DNA from: Imperialibacter sp040222385 | GTDB taxonomy: Bacteria > Bacteroidota > Bacteroidia > Cytophagales > Cyclobacteriaceae | Direction of reading: 5' to 3' | NCBI RefSeq assembly: GCF_040222385.1 | Contig: NZ_JAVKDF010000017.1 | Span: 186,001-250,000, forward strand | DNA: 64,000 nt | Part shown: one piece after another, positions 35,190 to 43,528 of the stretch | Layout: each line of letters opens with the position of its first letter | How positions within the stretch are numbered: position 1 is the first letter of the stretch | Program-made: the position numbers and the translations under genes | The notes under the pieces: model-generated | Database searches by the model: none | Told to the model about the DNA's origin: nothing | Seen by the model: only the letters and a program-made list of their open reading frames with translations

Positions 35190-36175
35190 TTCAATGACGA
35201 GTAATAACCAATAGCATTCTTATAGGCAATTCCATCTTCAAAATGCTCCCCACCCCTCTCCCTCATTTCGGCGAGAATTTTCTGATACCAGGAGGCGTTG
35301 TCCTGTCCTTGAAAATAGATTGGGTAGCGAGACGGGTCAGGGTGATTCAATGCATAAAAGAAGTCGGCACCAAATGCCAGAAGGTGATGCGCCCCAAGCT
35401 TTGTGCCATGGTCAATGTGATCATACAACACTCCAGGATCGGTGTCGTTGATATAGTTACGCAGAAAATTAATGCCGATCAGTCCATTTCGTCTTATCAG
35501 CTCCATCGCCAGCTCATCCGGAAGGTTTCTGACATGGTTGTGAATCTTTCGAAAGTTGGAGTGGCTAGCCAACACCGGGACATTAAGGCTCCTTTTGTCT
35601 ATATAATTTAGAATGCCGTAAGCCAGCTTGTCACTCGTATGTGCCAAATCAATTGGAATCCTTTTTCCGTCCAGAAAGTCAAGCAGCACTTCACCATCGG
35701 CCTTCAGCCCCACATCCGAATAGTTTCCGCCGCCAAAACGATTTTCATAGTGATGCGTCATGATAATGTAGGCCAGCGGGCCGGATGATGCGACCATTTG
35801 CTCCAGCCGGATTAAGCCTGCGCTGAGGCTCTCGTCCTCTTCACAAAAGGCTGATCCATTTTCTATTGCCAACCAGGCGTAGCAGCCTGAGTGGTTCTCC
35901 AGTGTCTCCGGAGAAAGTGCACTGCTTGTAAAACGGCTAAAAAAACCGTTGGAGAGAATAGGGAGCTCGTCAAAAAGCTTTCGCTGTTTCTCACCAGCCG
36001 CACTACTTCCTGCTTTGGTATCGGTGTAGATGGCCATTACCTGAAGTTTAACATTGCCAGCCTTTAAATGCGGTACAGCGGCGCCAAATTCCATAGCCTT
36101 ATCTACCCGGGCACCTGGTACTGACGACAGATAGGATAGCAAATCGCAATGAAGGTCAACAATAGGCTGCTTCAT
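35186..36175 (-). CDS. Peptidase M19-like zinc hydrolase in the kynurenine locus
   Basis: The 329-residue protein belongs to the renal dipeptidase family. All expected binuclear zinc ligands are visible: H9 and D11 in DLHCDLL, Glu in AIENG, His in DLAHTSDK, His in ASHSNFR and Asp in FGADFF. It has no signal peptide. The start is the ATG at 36175, one base after the SDR stop; longer in-frame options would run into the SDR gene. Its position between an SDR and an aldehyde dehydrogenase in a catabolic operon suggests a small-molecule role such as a formamidase or aminomuconate hydrolase, but that is inference and a true dipeptidase role is possible. Confidence 0.88.
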   Translation of the reverse strand: MKQPIVDLHCDLLSYLSSVPGARVDKAMEFGAAVPHLKAGNVKLQVMAIYTDTKAGSSAAGEKQRKLFDELPILSNGFFSRFTSSALSPETLENHSGCYAWLAIENGSAFCEEDESLSAGLIRLEQMVASSGPLAYIIMTHHYENRFGGGNYSDVGLKADGEVLLDFLDGKRIPIDLAHTSDKLAYGILNYIDKRSLNVPVLASHSNFRKIHNHVRNLPDELAMELIRRNGLIGINFLRNYINDTDPGVLYDHIDHGTKLGAHHLLAFGADFFYALNHPDPSRYPIYFQGQDNASWYQKILAEMRERGGEHFEDGIAYKNAIGYYSSLK

Positions 36176-36176
36176 G

Positions 36177-36965
36177 TTAAATAGAGCCAGTTCTTCCGCC
36201 ATCCACCGGGATGCTTGTACCGTTAATATAAGCCGCTGCAGGCGTCGCCAAAAAAGCGACAAGTGATGCAATTTCCTCTGAGGTACCAAAACGCCCCGCA
36301 GGCGCTTCCATCTTCATCGACCTGCCCACTTCCTCTTCCGATTTGCCTTCTTTTTCAGCCTTCGATCTGATGAGGGAAAAGAGTCTCTCAGTTTCAGTGA
36401 AGCCGGGCAACACATTGTTTACCGTTATTCCAAAAGGTGCCAACTCAAGTGAGAGCGTTTTTGCCCAGCTTGCTACTGCCCCTCTCACGGTATTGGAAAC
36501 GCCCAAACCGTTGATAGGTATTTTGACTGAGGTGCTTATTACGTTAACGATTCTTCCAAACTTCTTTTCCTTCATCCCCGGTGACAGCTTCTGCACAAGT
36601 ATATGGTTACAATGTAGGTGCGCCTCCATGGCATCAAACACCTGCGAATAATTTGCATCGAGCAATGGCCCGCCCGGAGGCCCTCCGGTGTTATTGATCA
36701 GTATGTCATAGCGAGCTCCCCGGTTGATAGCAGCTGTGACGGCCACCTCAACACTAGAGGGGCTACTGAAATCTGCCGAGAGGTAATTGTGCGACTGCCC
36801 GTTTTCAGCAGCCAGACCAGCGACAATTTTTTTCATAGCTGCCTCATTTCGGGCCAGGAGCGTAACTTCAGCGCCGAGCCTGGCCAGCTCAATGGCGCTG
36901 GCGAGGCCAATTCCCTGGGTGCTGCCACAAACCAACGCTTTCCTTCCCTTTAAATCTAAATCCAT
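36177..36965 (-). CDS. SDR-family protein lacking the catalytic YxxxK pair
   Basis: The 262-residue protein has the Rossmann dinucleotide motif GSTQGIG (residues 14-20), NNTGGPPGG at about 91-99, and the catalytic serine region ISTS (143-146). The Tyr-xxx-Lys pair expected 13 residues later is replaced by S157 and R161 in LGVSNTVRG. This is a known SDR subgroup with SNxxR, of uncertain chemistry. The C-terminal GGR segment is typical. It is the first gene of the leftward kynurenine operon and is divergent from the 3-hydroxyanthranilate dioxygenase gene, with 99 bp between them. Confidence 0.9.
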   Translation of the reverse strand: MDLDLKGRKALVCGSTQGIGLASAIELARLGAEVTLLARNEAAMKKIVAGLAAENGQSHNYLSADFSSPSSVEVAVTAAINRGARYDILINNTGGPPGGPLLDANYSQVFDAMEAHLHCNHILVQKLSPGMKEKKFGRIVNVISTSVKIPINGLGVSNTVRGAVASWAKTLSLELAPFGITVNNVLPGFTETERLFSLIRSKAEKEGKSEEEVGRSMKMEAPAGRFGTSEEIASLVAFLATPAAAYINGTSIPVDGGRTGSI

Positions 36966-37021
36966 AGTTTAGTAACCGTTACCGTTTTCTCGTAATACTA
37001 CCTTTTCCTAAATGGGTATTA

Positions 37022-37057
37022 TTCGTTATTTTTAGAAAAATACGAAAACATTATTCG
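37022..37057. promoter_or_regulatory. Candidate operator: three TTCGT half-sites between divergent kynurenine operons
   Basis: TTCGT at 37022-37026, ACGAA at 37042-37046 and TTCGT at 37053-37057 alternate in orientation. The first two are part of a near-perfect inverted repeat (TTCGTTATTTTT, AG, AAAAATACGAA). The site ends 7 bp before the dioxygenase ATG. It fits a dimeric regulator acting on both operons, but no regulator gene is adjacent. Confidence 0.4.
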
Positions 37058-37064
37058 TTTAGCT

Positions 37065-37589
37065 ATGACTATTAAAAGACCCTTCAATTTTAAAGGTTGG
37101 ATAGATGAAAATCGACATTTGTTAAAGCCTCCGGTAGGAAACCAGCAAGTTTATAAAGGAAACGATGATTTTATTGTGATGGTAGTTGGGGGGCCTAACT
37201 CCCGAAAGGATTATCACTATAATGAAACCGAAGAATTCTTCTATCAGGTGGAAGGAGATATAAAACTGAAAATAATAGAAGATGGGAGGCCGCTTGACCT
37301 GATCATTAAGGAGGGAGATATTTTCTTGCTGCCTGCCAGGGTGCCTCACTCACCGCAAAGGCCAGCTAATACTGTGGGGCTGGTAATGGAAGTGTACCGG
37401 GGAGAAAAACACAAGGATGGCTTCATGTGGTTTTGTGAAGAGTGTGGTCACAAACTCCATGAGAAGTTTGAGGTGATTACTGACATTGTTTCGCAACTGC
37501 CTCCAATCATGGAGGAGTTTTACGAGAGCGAAGAAAAAAGAACCTGTGGCAACTGCGGCACCGTGATGGAGCCGCCGACAAGGAACTAA
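37065..37589 (+). CDS. nbaC: 3-hydroxyanthranilate 3,4-dioxygenase
   Basis: This iron(II) enzyme opens the ring of 3-hydroxyanthranilate to 2-amino-3-carboxymuconate semialdehyde. The 174-residue cupin has the metal ligands H51, E57 and H95 and substrate arginines R47 and R99 at the positions used in the Cupriavidus enzyme, and the second, rubredoxin-like iron site C124/C127 and C161/C164 of the bacterial form. It starts the rightward kynurenine operon, 12 bp before the decarboxylase gene. Confidence 0.97.
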   Translation: MTIKRPFNFKGWIDENRHLLKPPVGNQQVYKGNDDFIVMVVGGPNSRKDYHYNETEEFFYQVEGDIKLKIIEDGRPLDLIIKEGDIFLLPARVPHSPQRPANTVGLVMEVYRGEKHKDGFMWFCEECGHKLHEKFEVITDIVSQLPPIMEEFYESEEKRTCGNCGTVMEPPTRN

Positions 37590-37601
37590 CTTTGTGTTTA
37601 C

Positions 37602-38627
37602 ATGGATCCTGATTTCAAAATAGACATACACACGCATATTCTCCCGGAGAAATGGCCGGATTTGAAGGAAAAGTATGGCTATGGCGGATGGATCAGGCTT
37701 GATCACCACAAGCCTTGCTGCGCCCGTATGATGATCGACAATAAGTTTTTTAGGGAGGTAGAAGGCAATACATGGGATCCGGCGAGGAGAATTCATGAAT
37801 GTGACCAGCATGGAGTGGGTGTGCAGGTGCTGTCGACTGTGCCAGTTATGTTTAACTACTGGGCCAAGGCAGAAGATGCTCACGATCTTTCGATGCTGCT
37901 AAACGATCACATCGCTTCCATTGTGCAGGAATATCCCGACAGATATATCGGTCTCGGCACGCTGCCTTTGCAGGACACCAGGCTCGCAGTGAAGGAGCTG
38001 GAAAGGTGCGTGAAGCAACTAGGCTTGCATGGGATTGAGATAGGCACACACGTAAATAAGCTCAATCTGGATGCAGAGGAGCTCTTCCCCGTTTTTCAGG
38101 CAGCGGAAGAGCTGGGCGCTTCGGTGTTTGTTCATCCATGGGACATGATGGGCAAAGAGGACATGCCAAAGTATTGGCTGCCCTGGCTTGTGGGCATGCC
38201 CGCAGAAACCTCCAGGGCTATTTGCTCACTTATTTTCGGAGGAGTTTTCGAAAGGCTTCCAAACCTTAGAATAGCCTTTGCTCACGGAGGGGGTTCATTT
38301 CCCTCAACCATCGGCCGAATTGAGCATGGCTTCAACGTTCGCCCCGACCTTTGTGCTGTTGACAACCCGGTTAACCCGAGAAATTATATAGGTAAATTTT
38401 ACCTCGACTCGCTGGTTTATGATCAAATGGCTTTGGACATGCTGGTGAAGCTAGTCGGCGAGGATCACATTGTTTTGGGGTCGGACTACCCTTTTCCCCT
38501 GGGTGAGCATGAACCGGGAAAACTTATACAGTCAATGCCGTATTCGAAGAGCACCCGGCAGAAGCTACTTCACAAAAACGCCCTCAACTGGCTGGGAATC
38601 CATCAGAACAAAATGGCCAAGGCGTGA
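37602..38627 (+). CDS. nbaD: 2-amino-3-carboxymuconate-6-semialdehyde decarboxylase (ACMSD)
   Basis: ACMSD is a zinc amidohydrolase-superfamily decarboxylase that turns ACMS into 2-aminomuconate-6-semialdehyde and so diverts it from quinolinate and NAD synthesis. The 341-residue protein has IDIHTHILPEKW (HxH), the conserved His in SVFVHPWDMMGKEDM, and the catalytic Asp in VLGSDYPFPLGE, plus FAHGGGSFP. Length matches the human and Pseudomonas enzymes. Its product is the substrate of the aldehyde dehydrogenase encoded in the divergent operon. Confidence 0.96.
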   Translation: MDPDFKIDIHTHILPEKWPDLKEKYGYGGWIRLDHHKPCCARMMIDNKFFREVEGNTWDPARRIHECDQHGVGVQVLSTVPVMFNYWAKAEDAHDLSMLLNDHIASIVQEYPDRYIGLGTLPLQDTRLAVKELERCVKQLGLHGIEIGTHVNKLNLDAEELFPVFQAAEELGASVFVHPWDMMGKEDMPKYWLPWLVGMPAETSRAICSLIFGGVFERLPNLRIAFAHGGGSFPSTIGRIEHGFNVRPDLCAVDNPVNPRNYIGKFYLDSLVYDQMALDMLVKLVGEDHIVLGSDYPFPLGEHEPGKLIQSMPYSKSTRQKLLHKNALNWLGIHQNKMAKA

Positions 38628-38667
38628 AAATTAGCCACTCTCATCACTCCAACCTTTCTAATTTACC

Positions 38668-38675
38668 TATTTTTG
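38668..38675 (+). promoter_or_regulatory. Internal -7 box (TATTTTTG) upstream of kynU
   Basis: TATTTTTG followed by C fits TAnnTTTG and would start a transcript near 38682. It could give kynU and kmo a promoter of their own in addition to read-through from the upstream genes. No -33 match is seen. Confidence 0.45.
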
Positions 38676-38785
38676 CCGTTGGCAGGGACTAAATGGAAGC
38701 TAACTTCAAACCTTCAGGCGTTACTGCTCATTGCGAGGACGGCGCATTGACCATATATTTTATAGACAACTTTAGCCAAACATAC

Positions 38786-40084
38786 ATGAGTATCCCTTAT
38801 AACCACTCTCTTAGCTTCGCCAGGGAGCTTGATGAACATGACCCCCTCCATTCATTCAGATCTCTATTTAAAATTCCTCAAAGAAATGGTAAGGATTGTA
38901 TCTACTTCTGCGGGAATTCACTTGGACTTCAGCCAAAAGCTGCGGCGAATAGCATCGTAGAGCAAATGGACAATTGGGCACATTTTGCAGTAGAAGGTCA
39001 CTTTGAAGGAGCCACACCCTGGATGACCTATCACAAACAAGCCGGGAAAACGCTCAGCCGTCTGGTAGGGGCGAAAGAGCACGAAGTTGTGGCGATGAAC
39101 AGTCTAACGGTGAACCTGCACCTGTTGCTCGTCACCTTTTATCAACCTAAAGGGCAGCGAAGAAAAATTCTGATGGAGAAGGGTGCCTTCCCATCCGACC
39201 AATATGCCCTGGAAAGCCATTTGAAATGGTATGGCTACGATCCGGAAGAGTGCATCATAGAAGTGGAACCAGATATCGACGCCAACCTTTACTCTACAAA
39301 TCATATAACAAATGAAATATCGAAGGCCGGAGACGAACTTGCTTTGGTGCTGTTCAGTGGGATACAGTACTACACCGGCCAGCTTTTCGACATGGCTGCC
39401 CTTACCAAAGCAGCCCATGGGGTCGGAGCGCTGGCGGGCTTCGATTTGGCCCACGCCATGGGAAATGTGCCGATGTTTTTGCATGATGCTGAGGTTGACT
39501 TTGCGACCTGGTGTTCTTACAAGTACCTCAACTCAAGCCCGGGAGGCATTTCGGGAATTTACGTCCATGAAAAACATGCCGCCAATAAGGGTTTGAATCG
39601 CTTTGGCGGATGGTGGGGACATAATGAACAGGAGCGATTTAAGATGAAAAAAGGGTTCGACCCAACACCCAATGCCGACGGTTGGCAGCTAAGTAATGCC
39701 CCTGTATTACTGTTGGCGGCGCACATGGCTTCTCTGGATATTTTTGAAAAAGCAGGCATTGATAAGCTGAGAAAGAAGAGTGTGGCCCTCACCGGTTTTT
39801 TGGAGTTTCTGCTCAGGGAACTTAATGAGGATGACGAAACTGTCCAAATTATTACACCTTCCAATCCTGAAGAAAGAGGTAGTCAGTTGAGTTTATTCAT
39901 TACGAACGGGAACAAAGAGGTTTTCAACGCTATCCAAAGAAGGGGAGTTATTGCAGACTGGCGTGAGCCGAATGTCATAAGAATTGCTCCCGCCCCATTA
40001 TACAATTCCTTTGAGGAGGTTTTTCAGTTTGTTGAAATTCTTAAAGAAGAACTTTTAAAGCTATCATCAATAAAACATGGCTAA
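38786..40084 (+). CDS. kynU: Kynureninase
   Basis: KynU is a pyridoxal-phosphate enzyme that cleaves kynurenine or 3-hydroxykynurenine to anthranilate or 3-hydroxyanthranilate and alanine. The 432-residue protein has FCGNSLGLQP, MNSLTVNLHLLL, the cofactor aspartate region FDLAHAMGNV and the Schiff-base lysine in CSYKYLNSSPGG. I use the ATG at 38786, since the protein from there (LDEHDPLHSFRSLF) matches the family; an in-frame ATG at 38693 would add 31 residues of no recognisable kind. It overlaps kmo by 8 bp. Confidence 0.95.
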   Translation: MSIPYNHSLSFARELDEHDPLHSFRSLFKIPQRNGKDCIYFCGNSLGLQPKAAANSIVEQMDNWAHFAVEGHFEGATPWMTYHKQAGKTLSRLVGAKEHEVVAMNSLTVNLHLLLVTFYQPKGQRRKILMEKGAFPSDQYALESHLKWYGYDPEECIIEVEPDIDANLYSTNHITNEISKAGDELALVLFSGIQYYTGQLFDMAALTKAAHGVGALAGFDLAHAMGNVPMFLHDAEVDFATWCSYKYLNSSPGGISGIYVHEKHAANKGLNRFGGWWGHNEQERFKMKKGFDPTPNADGWQLSNAPVLLLAAHMASLDIFEKAGIDKLRKKSVALTGFLEFLLRELNEDDETVQIITPSNPEERGSQLSLFITNGNKEVFNAIQRRGVIADWREPNVIRIAPAPLYNSFEEVFQFVEILKEELLKLSSIKHG

Positions 40085-41405
40085 AGAAAAAATACTAATC
40101 CTGGGTGCGGGGCTGGTTGGTTCGCTGCTGTCCATTTTTTTAGCTAAGAAGGGTTTCAAAGTTGAAGTTTTTGAAAAACGCCCTGATCCAAGAAAAAATG
40201 ATGTACTGGGAGGACGATCTATCAATCTGGCATTAAGTGACAGGGGCTTGCTGGCTTTGGAAAAGGCAGGGGTCACCAAAAACCTCGATAAGGTGATGCT
40301 GCCTATGCATGGTCGTATGATTCACCAGTTGGATTCCCAGGTTCATTTTCAGCCTTATGGAAAGGCTAACCAGGCTATCAACTCGGTATCGAGGGGTTTG
40401 CTGAATGAGTACCTTATTGGCGAAGCAGAAAGTGCTGGTGCTGCCTTCAGGTTCGGGCACAAATGTGAGCAGGCCGACATCGATGACTCTGTACTTTCCT
40501 TCTCAACGGGTGGGAAAACAAAGGAGTATCGTGGTGACGTTATTATTGGAGCTGACGGTGCCTACTCCGTTCTTCGGGCCTCTTTTTTACATTCAGATAG
40601 GTTCAACTTTTCGCAAGACTACCTGCCACATGGGTACAAAGAGTTAAACATTCCTGCAGGGAAAAATGGGGAGTTCCAGATTGACCCCAACGCCCTCCAC
40701 ATTTGGCCAAGGGGCAAATTCATGCTCATAGCCCTGCCCAACATCGACAAGAGCTTTACTTGTACGCTCTTTCTTCCATTTGAAGGGGACTCCTCTTTTG
40801 ACGCATTAAATACACCAGAAAAAGTGGGTGCTTTCTTTTCCGAAGTTTTCCCTGATACACTACCGGTTATTCCCAATCTCACCGATCAGTTTTTCACCAA
40901 TCCCACCTCCTCGCTGGTCACCATTCAGTGCTTCCCGTGGAGTAAAAAAAGAAGCCTGCTGCTTGGCGATGCCTCCCATGCCATTGTTCCTTTCTTTGGG
41001 CAGGGAATGAATGCAGGTTTCGAAGACTGTCGACTTCTGGATGAGATCATAGATGCTGAATACCCAAGCTGGGAAACAGTATTTCAAACATTCGAAAAGT
41101 CACGCAAGCCAAATACTGACGCCATTGCCAGGCTTGCTAATGATAACTTTATCGAAATGCGTGATAAGGTAGCAGATGCCGGTTTTATCTGGCAGAAAAA
41201 ACTGGAAGCGAGGATCCACGAAAAATATCCTGACAAATGGACACCACTTTACACCATGGTGACATTTTCGAACATGCCTTACAGCAAGGCACTTGAGCGT
41301 GGCAACAGGCAGGAGTCGATTATGCGTAAAATAAGGGAGGTGTACCCAATGAGCACACCTCCGGAAGCTATCGACCTGGAAAAAATCGTTGGTTGGCTGG
41401 ACTAG
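40077..41405 (+). CDS. kmo: Kynurenine 3-monooxygenase
   Basis: KMO is a flavin monooxygenase that hydroxylates kynurenine with NADPH and oxygen. The 442-residue protein has the N-terminal FAD motif GAGLVGS, LGGRSINLALSDRG, the DG motif GADGAYSVLR, and the second FAD motif LLGDASHAIVPFFGQGMNAG. In eukaryotes a membrane helix follows; here the C-terminus is short and soluble-looking. The start overlaps the kynU stop by 8 bp. It ends 4 bp into the convergent TerB-like gene. Confidence 0.96.
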   Translation: MAKEKILILGAGLVGSLLSIFLAKKGFKVEVFEKRPDPRKNDVLGGRSINLALSDRGLLALEKAGVTKNLDKVMLPMHGRMIHQLDSQVHFQPYGKANQAINSVSRGLLNEYLIGEAESAGAAFRFGHKCEQADIDDSVLSFSTGGKTKEYRGDVIIGADGAYSVLRASFLHSDRFNFSQDYLPHGYKELNIPAGKNGEFQIDPNALHIWPRGKFMLIALPNIDKSFTCTLFLPFEGDSSFDALNTPEKVGAFFSEVFPDTLPVIPNLTDQFFTNPTSSLVTIQCFPWSKKRSLLLGDASHAIVPFFGQGMNAGFEDCRLLDEIIDAEYPSWETVFQTFEKSRKPNTDAIARLANDNFIEMRDKVADAGFIWQKKLEARIHEKYPDKWTPLYTMVTFSNMPYSKALERGNRQESIMRKIREVYPMSTPPEAIDLEKIVGWLD

Positions 41406-41863
41406 TTATTTAAATCCAGCCTGCTTGACAATTCGTCAATCAATTTTTGCTCAGCACTTGAAATCCCGTCCGTAGCATTGGCAAACAGGTACATTGATTC
41501 CAGTACCAAATCCTTTGCTGTTGGGTCTTCCTTAAGGAAGTCATTCAGTGCATTAATAAATTTCTTTCTCCAGCGTTCGCTATTGTCAATCAGGTAGCGA
41601 AACTCTGTTTTGTACACATCGGAAAGGGACTCGACTTCGTCGGGGCTAGCTGCCAGGTTCTTGCCTAGGTTTTCGGCAGCTCTTAGCACAGCATCCCATT
41701 CCTCTTTGTCCAACACTCCATCACTCATTGAAACAAGCAGCGAAGGAAACATTTGAACCAAATAAGTAAATTGCTCAAGAGTAAGCTTGGCAGGGCGGTA
41801 CCTCTGGTATTCCTGCTGTAATCGGTCGATGGCGTAAGACATGGTGTCGTTAATTGCGTTCAT
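41402..41863 (-). CDS. TerB-like helical protein
   Basis: The 153-residue all-helical protein contains two acidic loop segments, SDGVLDKEEW and ATDGISSAEQK, spaced as in TerB-like proteins, where paired acidic loops bind metal. Nothing links it to tellurite resistance: no other ter genes are nearby. It has no signal peptide. It converges on kmo with a 4-bp overlap. Function unknown; assignment to the TerB-like superfamily is by motif pattern only. Confidence 0.65.
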   Translation of the reverse strand: MNAINDTMSYAIDRLQQEYQRYRPAKLTLEQFTYLVQMFPSLLVSMSDGVLDKEEWDAVLRAAENLGKNLAASPDEVESLSDVYKTEFRYLIDNSERWRKKFINALNDFLKEDPTAKDLVLESMYLFANATDGISSAEQKLIDELSSRLDLNN

Positions 41864-42055
41864 TTTAAGTAGAAATCTAACTGCTGGTTGTCTTTACATC
41901 ATCGATTAATACGCCTTACAAAATAAAGGTAACCAATTTTTAGAAACTATCTTATAAAAAATATAATTTTTTTTAGTAAAATTTTCCTGTGCGAAAAAAT
42001 TGTGCTCAGAGAATAACCTAAGCCTGACTTTAATGTTACTAAGAAAATACATTTA

Positions 42056-43528
42056 ATGGAAAAAACCGTCGGAATTATTGGAGCGGGTATAGCAGGCATG
42101 GCTACGGGTATCAGGTTGGCTAACAAAGGATACAAGGTCACAATTTTTGACATAAATAATTATCCTGGAGGCAAATTGACTGAACTCAGGCTTGGGAAAT
42201 ATAGATTTGATGCTGGCCCTTCCCTATTTACAATGCCAGACTATGTCGATGAATTATTCAGAATATCAAAAAAAGATCCAAAAAATCACTTCAACTATAG
42301 GCCACTCTCTAACACCGCTAATTACTTCTTCGATGACGGGATTTCTCTGCAGGCTTCTGCCAACCCACAACTATTGGCCGCAGAGCTCGAGGACAAACTG
42401 GGAGAGCCAGCCGCAAACACACTGGCAGCTCTCAAGCACAGCTCATTTTTGTACGAGCACCTGGCCGACCTCTTTATTCACAGGTCGTTGCACGATGTAA
42501 AGACGTTTTTCAACAAGCAGGCGCTTAAGGCTTACAAAGTGCTGCACAAGCTTGACCTTTTCAGGACCATGCACGCTGCCAACCGACAAAGGTTCGCCAG
42601 GGACAAAACCACGCAACTATTCAACAGGTATGCGACCTACAATGGCTCCAGTCCATATTTAACGCCGGCCACGATGAATATCATTCCTCACCTGGAGTTT
42701 GGTGTGGGTGCATTCATACCAGAAAAAGGCATGCACCAAATAACAGAAAGCCTCTTTAAGCTTGCGAAAGAGAGTGGGGTAGAATTCCGCTTCAATAGCT
42801 CGGTGCAAAAAATCAATCTGAAAAATGGTAAGGTAACCGGCCTCAGGGCTAACGGCCACGATCATCCATTTGACAACATAGTCAGCAATATGGACATGGT
42901 GGCGACCTACAAGCGCTTGCTCCCGGAAACAAAAGCGCCAGCGAGGCTTTTGAACCAGCCAAAATCCAGCTCAGCCCTTATCTTCTACTGGGGAATTAAA
43001 AAGAATTTTAAGCAACTCGATCTCCACAATATTTTCTTTAGCAGTGACTATAAAAAGGAGTTTGATCATATATTCTCCAAGGGAGACATTTATGCCGACC
43101 CTACAGTATATGTAAACATTACATCAAAAGAAGTGAGCGGCGATGCGCCAGCAGGTTGTGAAAACTGGTTTGTGATGATCAACGTCCCTCACAATTCAGG
43201 GCAAGATTGGGAGCTGCTGAAAGCCCAGGCAAAAGAGCACATCCTTACAAAGCTTTCCAAGGTTTTGAAGACCGACATATCGGAACTGATTGAAGAAGAA
43301 GCAGTGCTTGACCCCATCAGCATTGAGTCAAAAACATCTTCCTCGCAAGGAGCCCTGTATGGCAACAGCTCTAACAATAGGTTTGCTGCCTTTCTCCGTC
43401 ATCCCAACAGAAGCCGGAGGGTGAAAAATCTTTATTTCTGCGGAGGAAGCGTACACCCAGGAGGTGGCATTCCGCTGTGTCTATCGTCTGCCAAGATTGT
43501 GGCAAGCTATTTTCCAGACCTACACTGA
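42056..43528 (+). CDS. Carotenoid desaturase (CrtI/CrtD family)
   Basis: The 490-residue flavoprotein has the N-terminal FAD motif IGAGIAGMATGIRLANKG, FDAGPSLFTMP typical of phytoene desaturases, and the C-terminal NLYFCGGSVHPGGGIPLCLSSAK. It introduces double bonds into C40 carotenes. No phytoene synthase gene (crtB) is adjacent, so it may be a later desaturase such as the 1-hydroxycarotenoid 3,4-desaturase CrtD rather than CrtI. Pink or orange pigments are common in Cytophagales. It converges on the lytic transglycosylase gene with a 9-bp overlap. Confidence 0.9.
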   Translation: MEKTVGIIGAGIAGMATGIRLANKGYKVTIFDINNYPGGKLTELRLGKYRFDAGPSLFTMPDYVDELFRISKKDPKNHFNYRPLSNTANYFFDDGISLQASANPQLLAAELEDKLGEPAANTLAALKHSSFLYEHLADLFIHRSLHDVKTFFNKQALKAYKVLHKLDLFRTMHAANRQRFARDKTTQLFNRYATYNGSSPYLTPATMNIIPHLEFGVGAFIPEKGMHQITESLFKLAKESGVEFRFNSSVQKINLKNGKVTGLRANGHDHPFDNIVSNMDMVATYKRLLPETKAPARLLNQPKSSSALIFYWGIKKNFKQLDLHNIFFSSDYKKEFDHIFSKGDIYADPTVYVNITSKEVSGDAPAGCENWFVMINVPHNSGQDWELLKAQAKEHILTKLSKVLKTDISELIEEEAVLDPISIESKTSSSQGALYGNSSNNRFAAFLRHPNRSRRVKNLYFCGGSVHPGGGIPLCLSSAKIVASYFPDLH

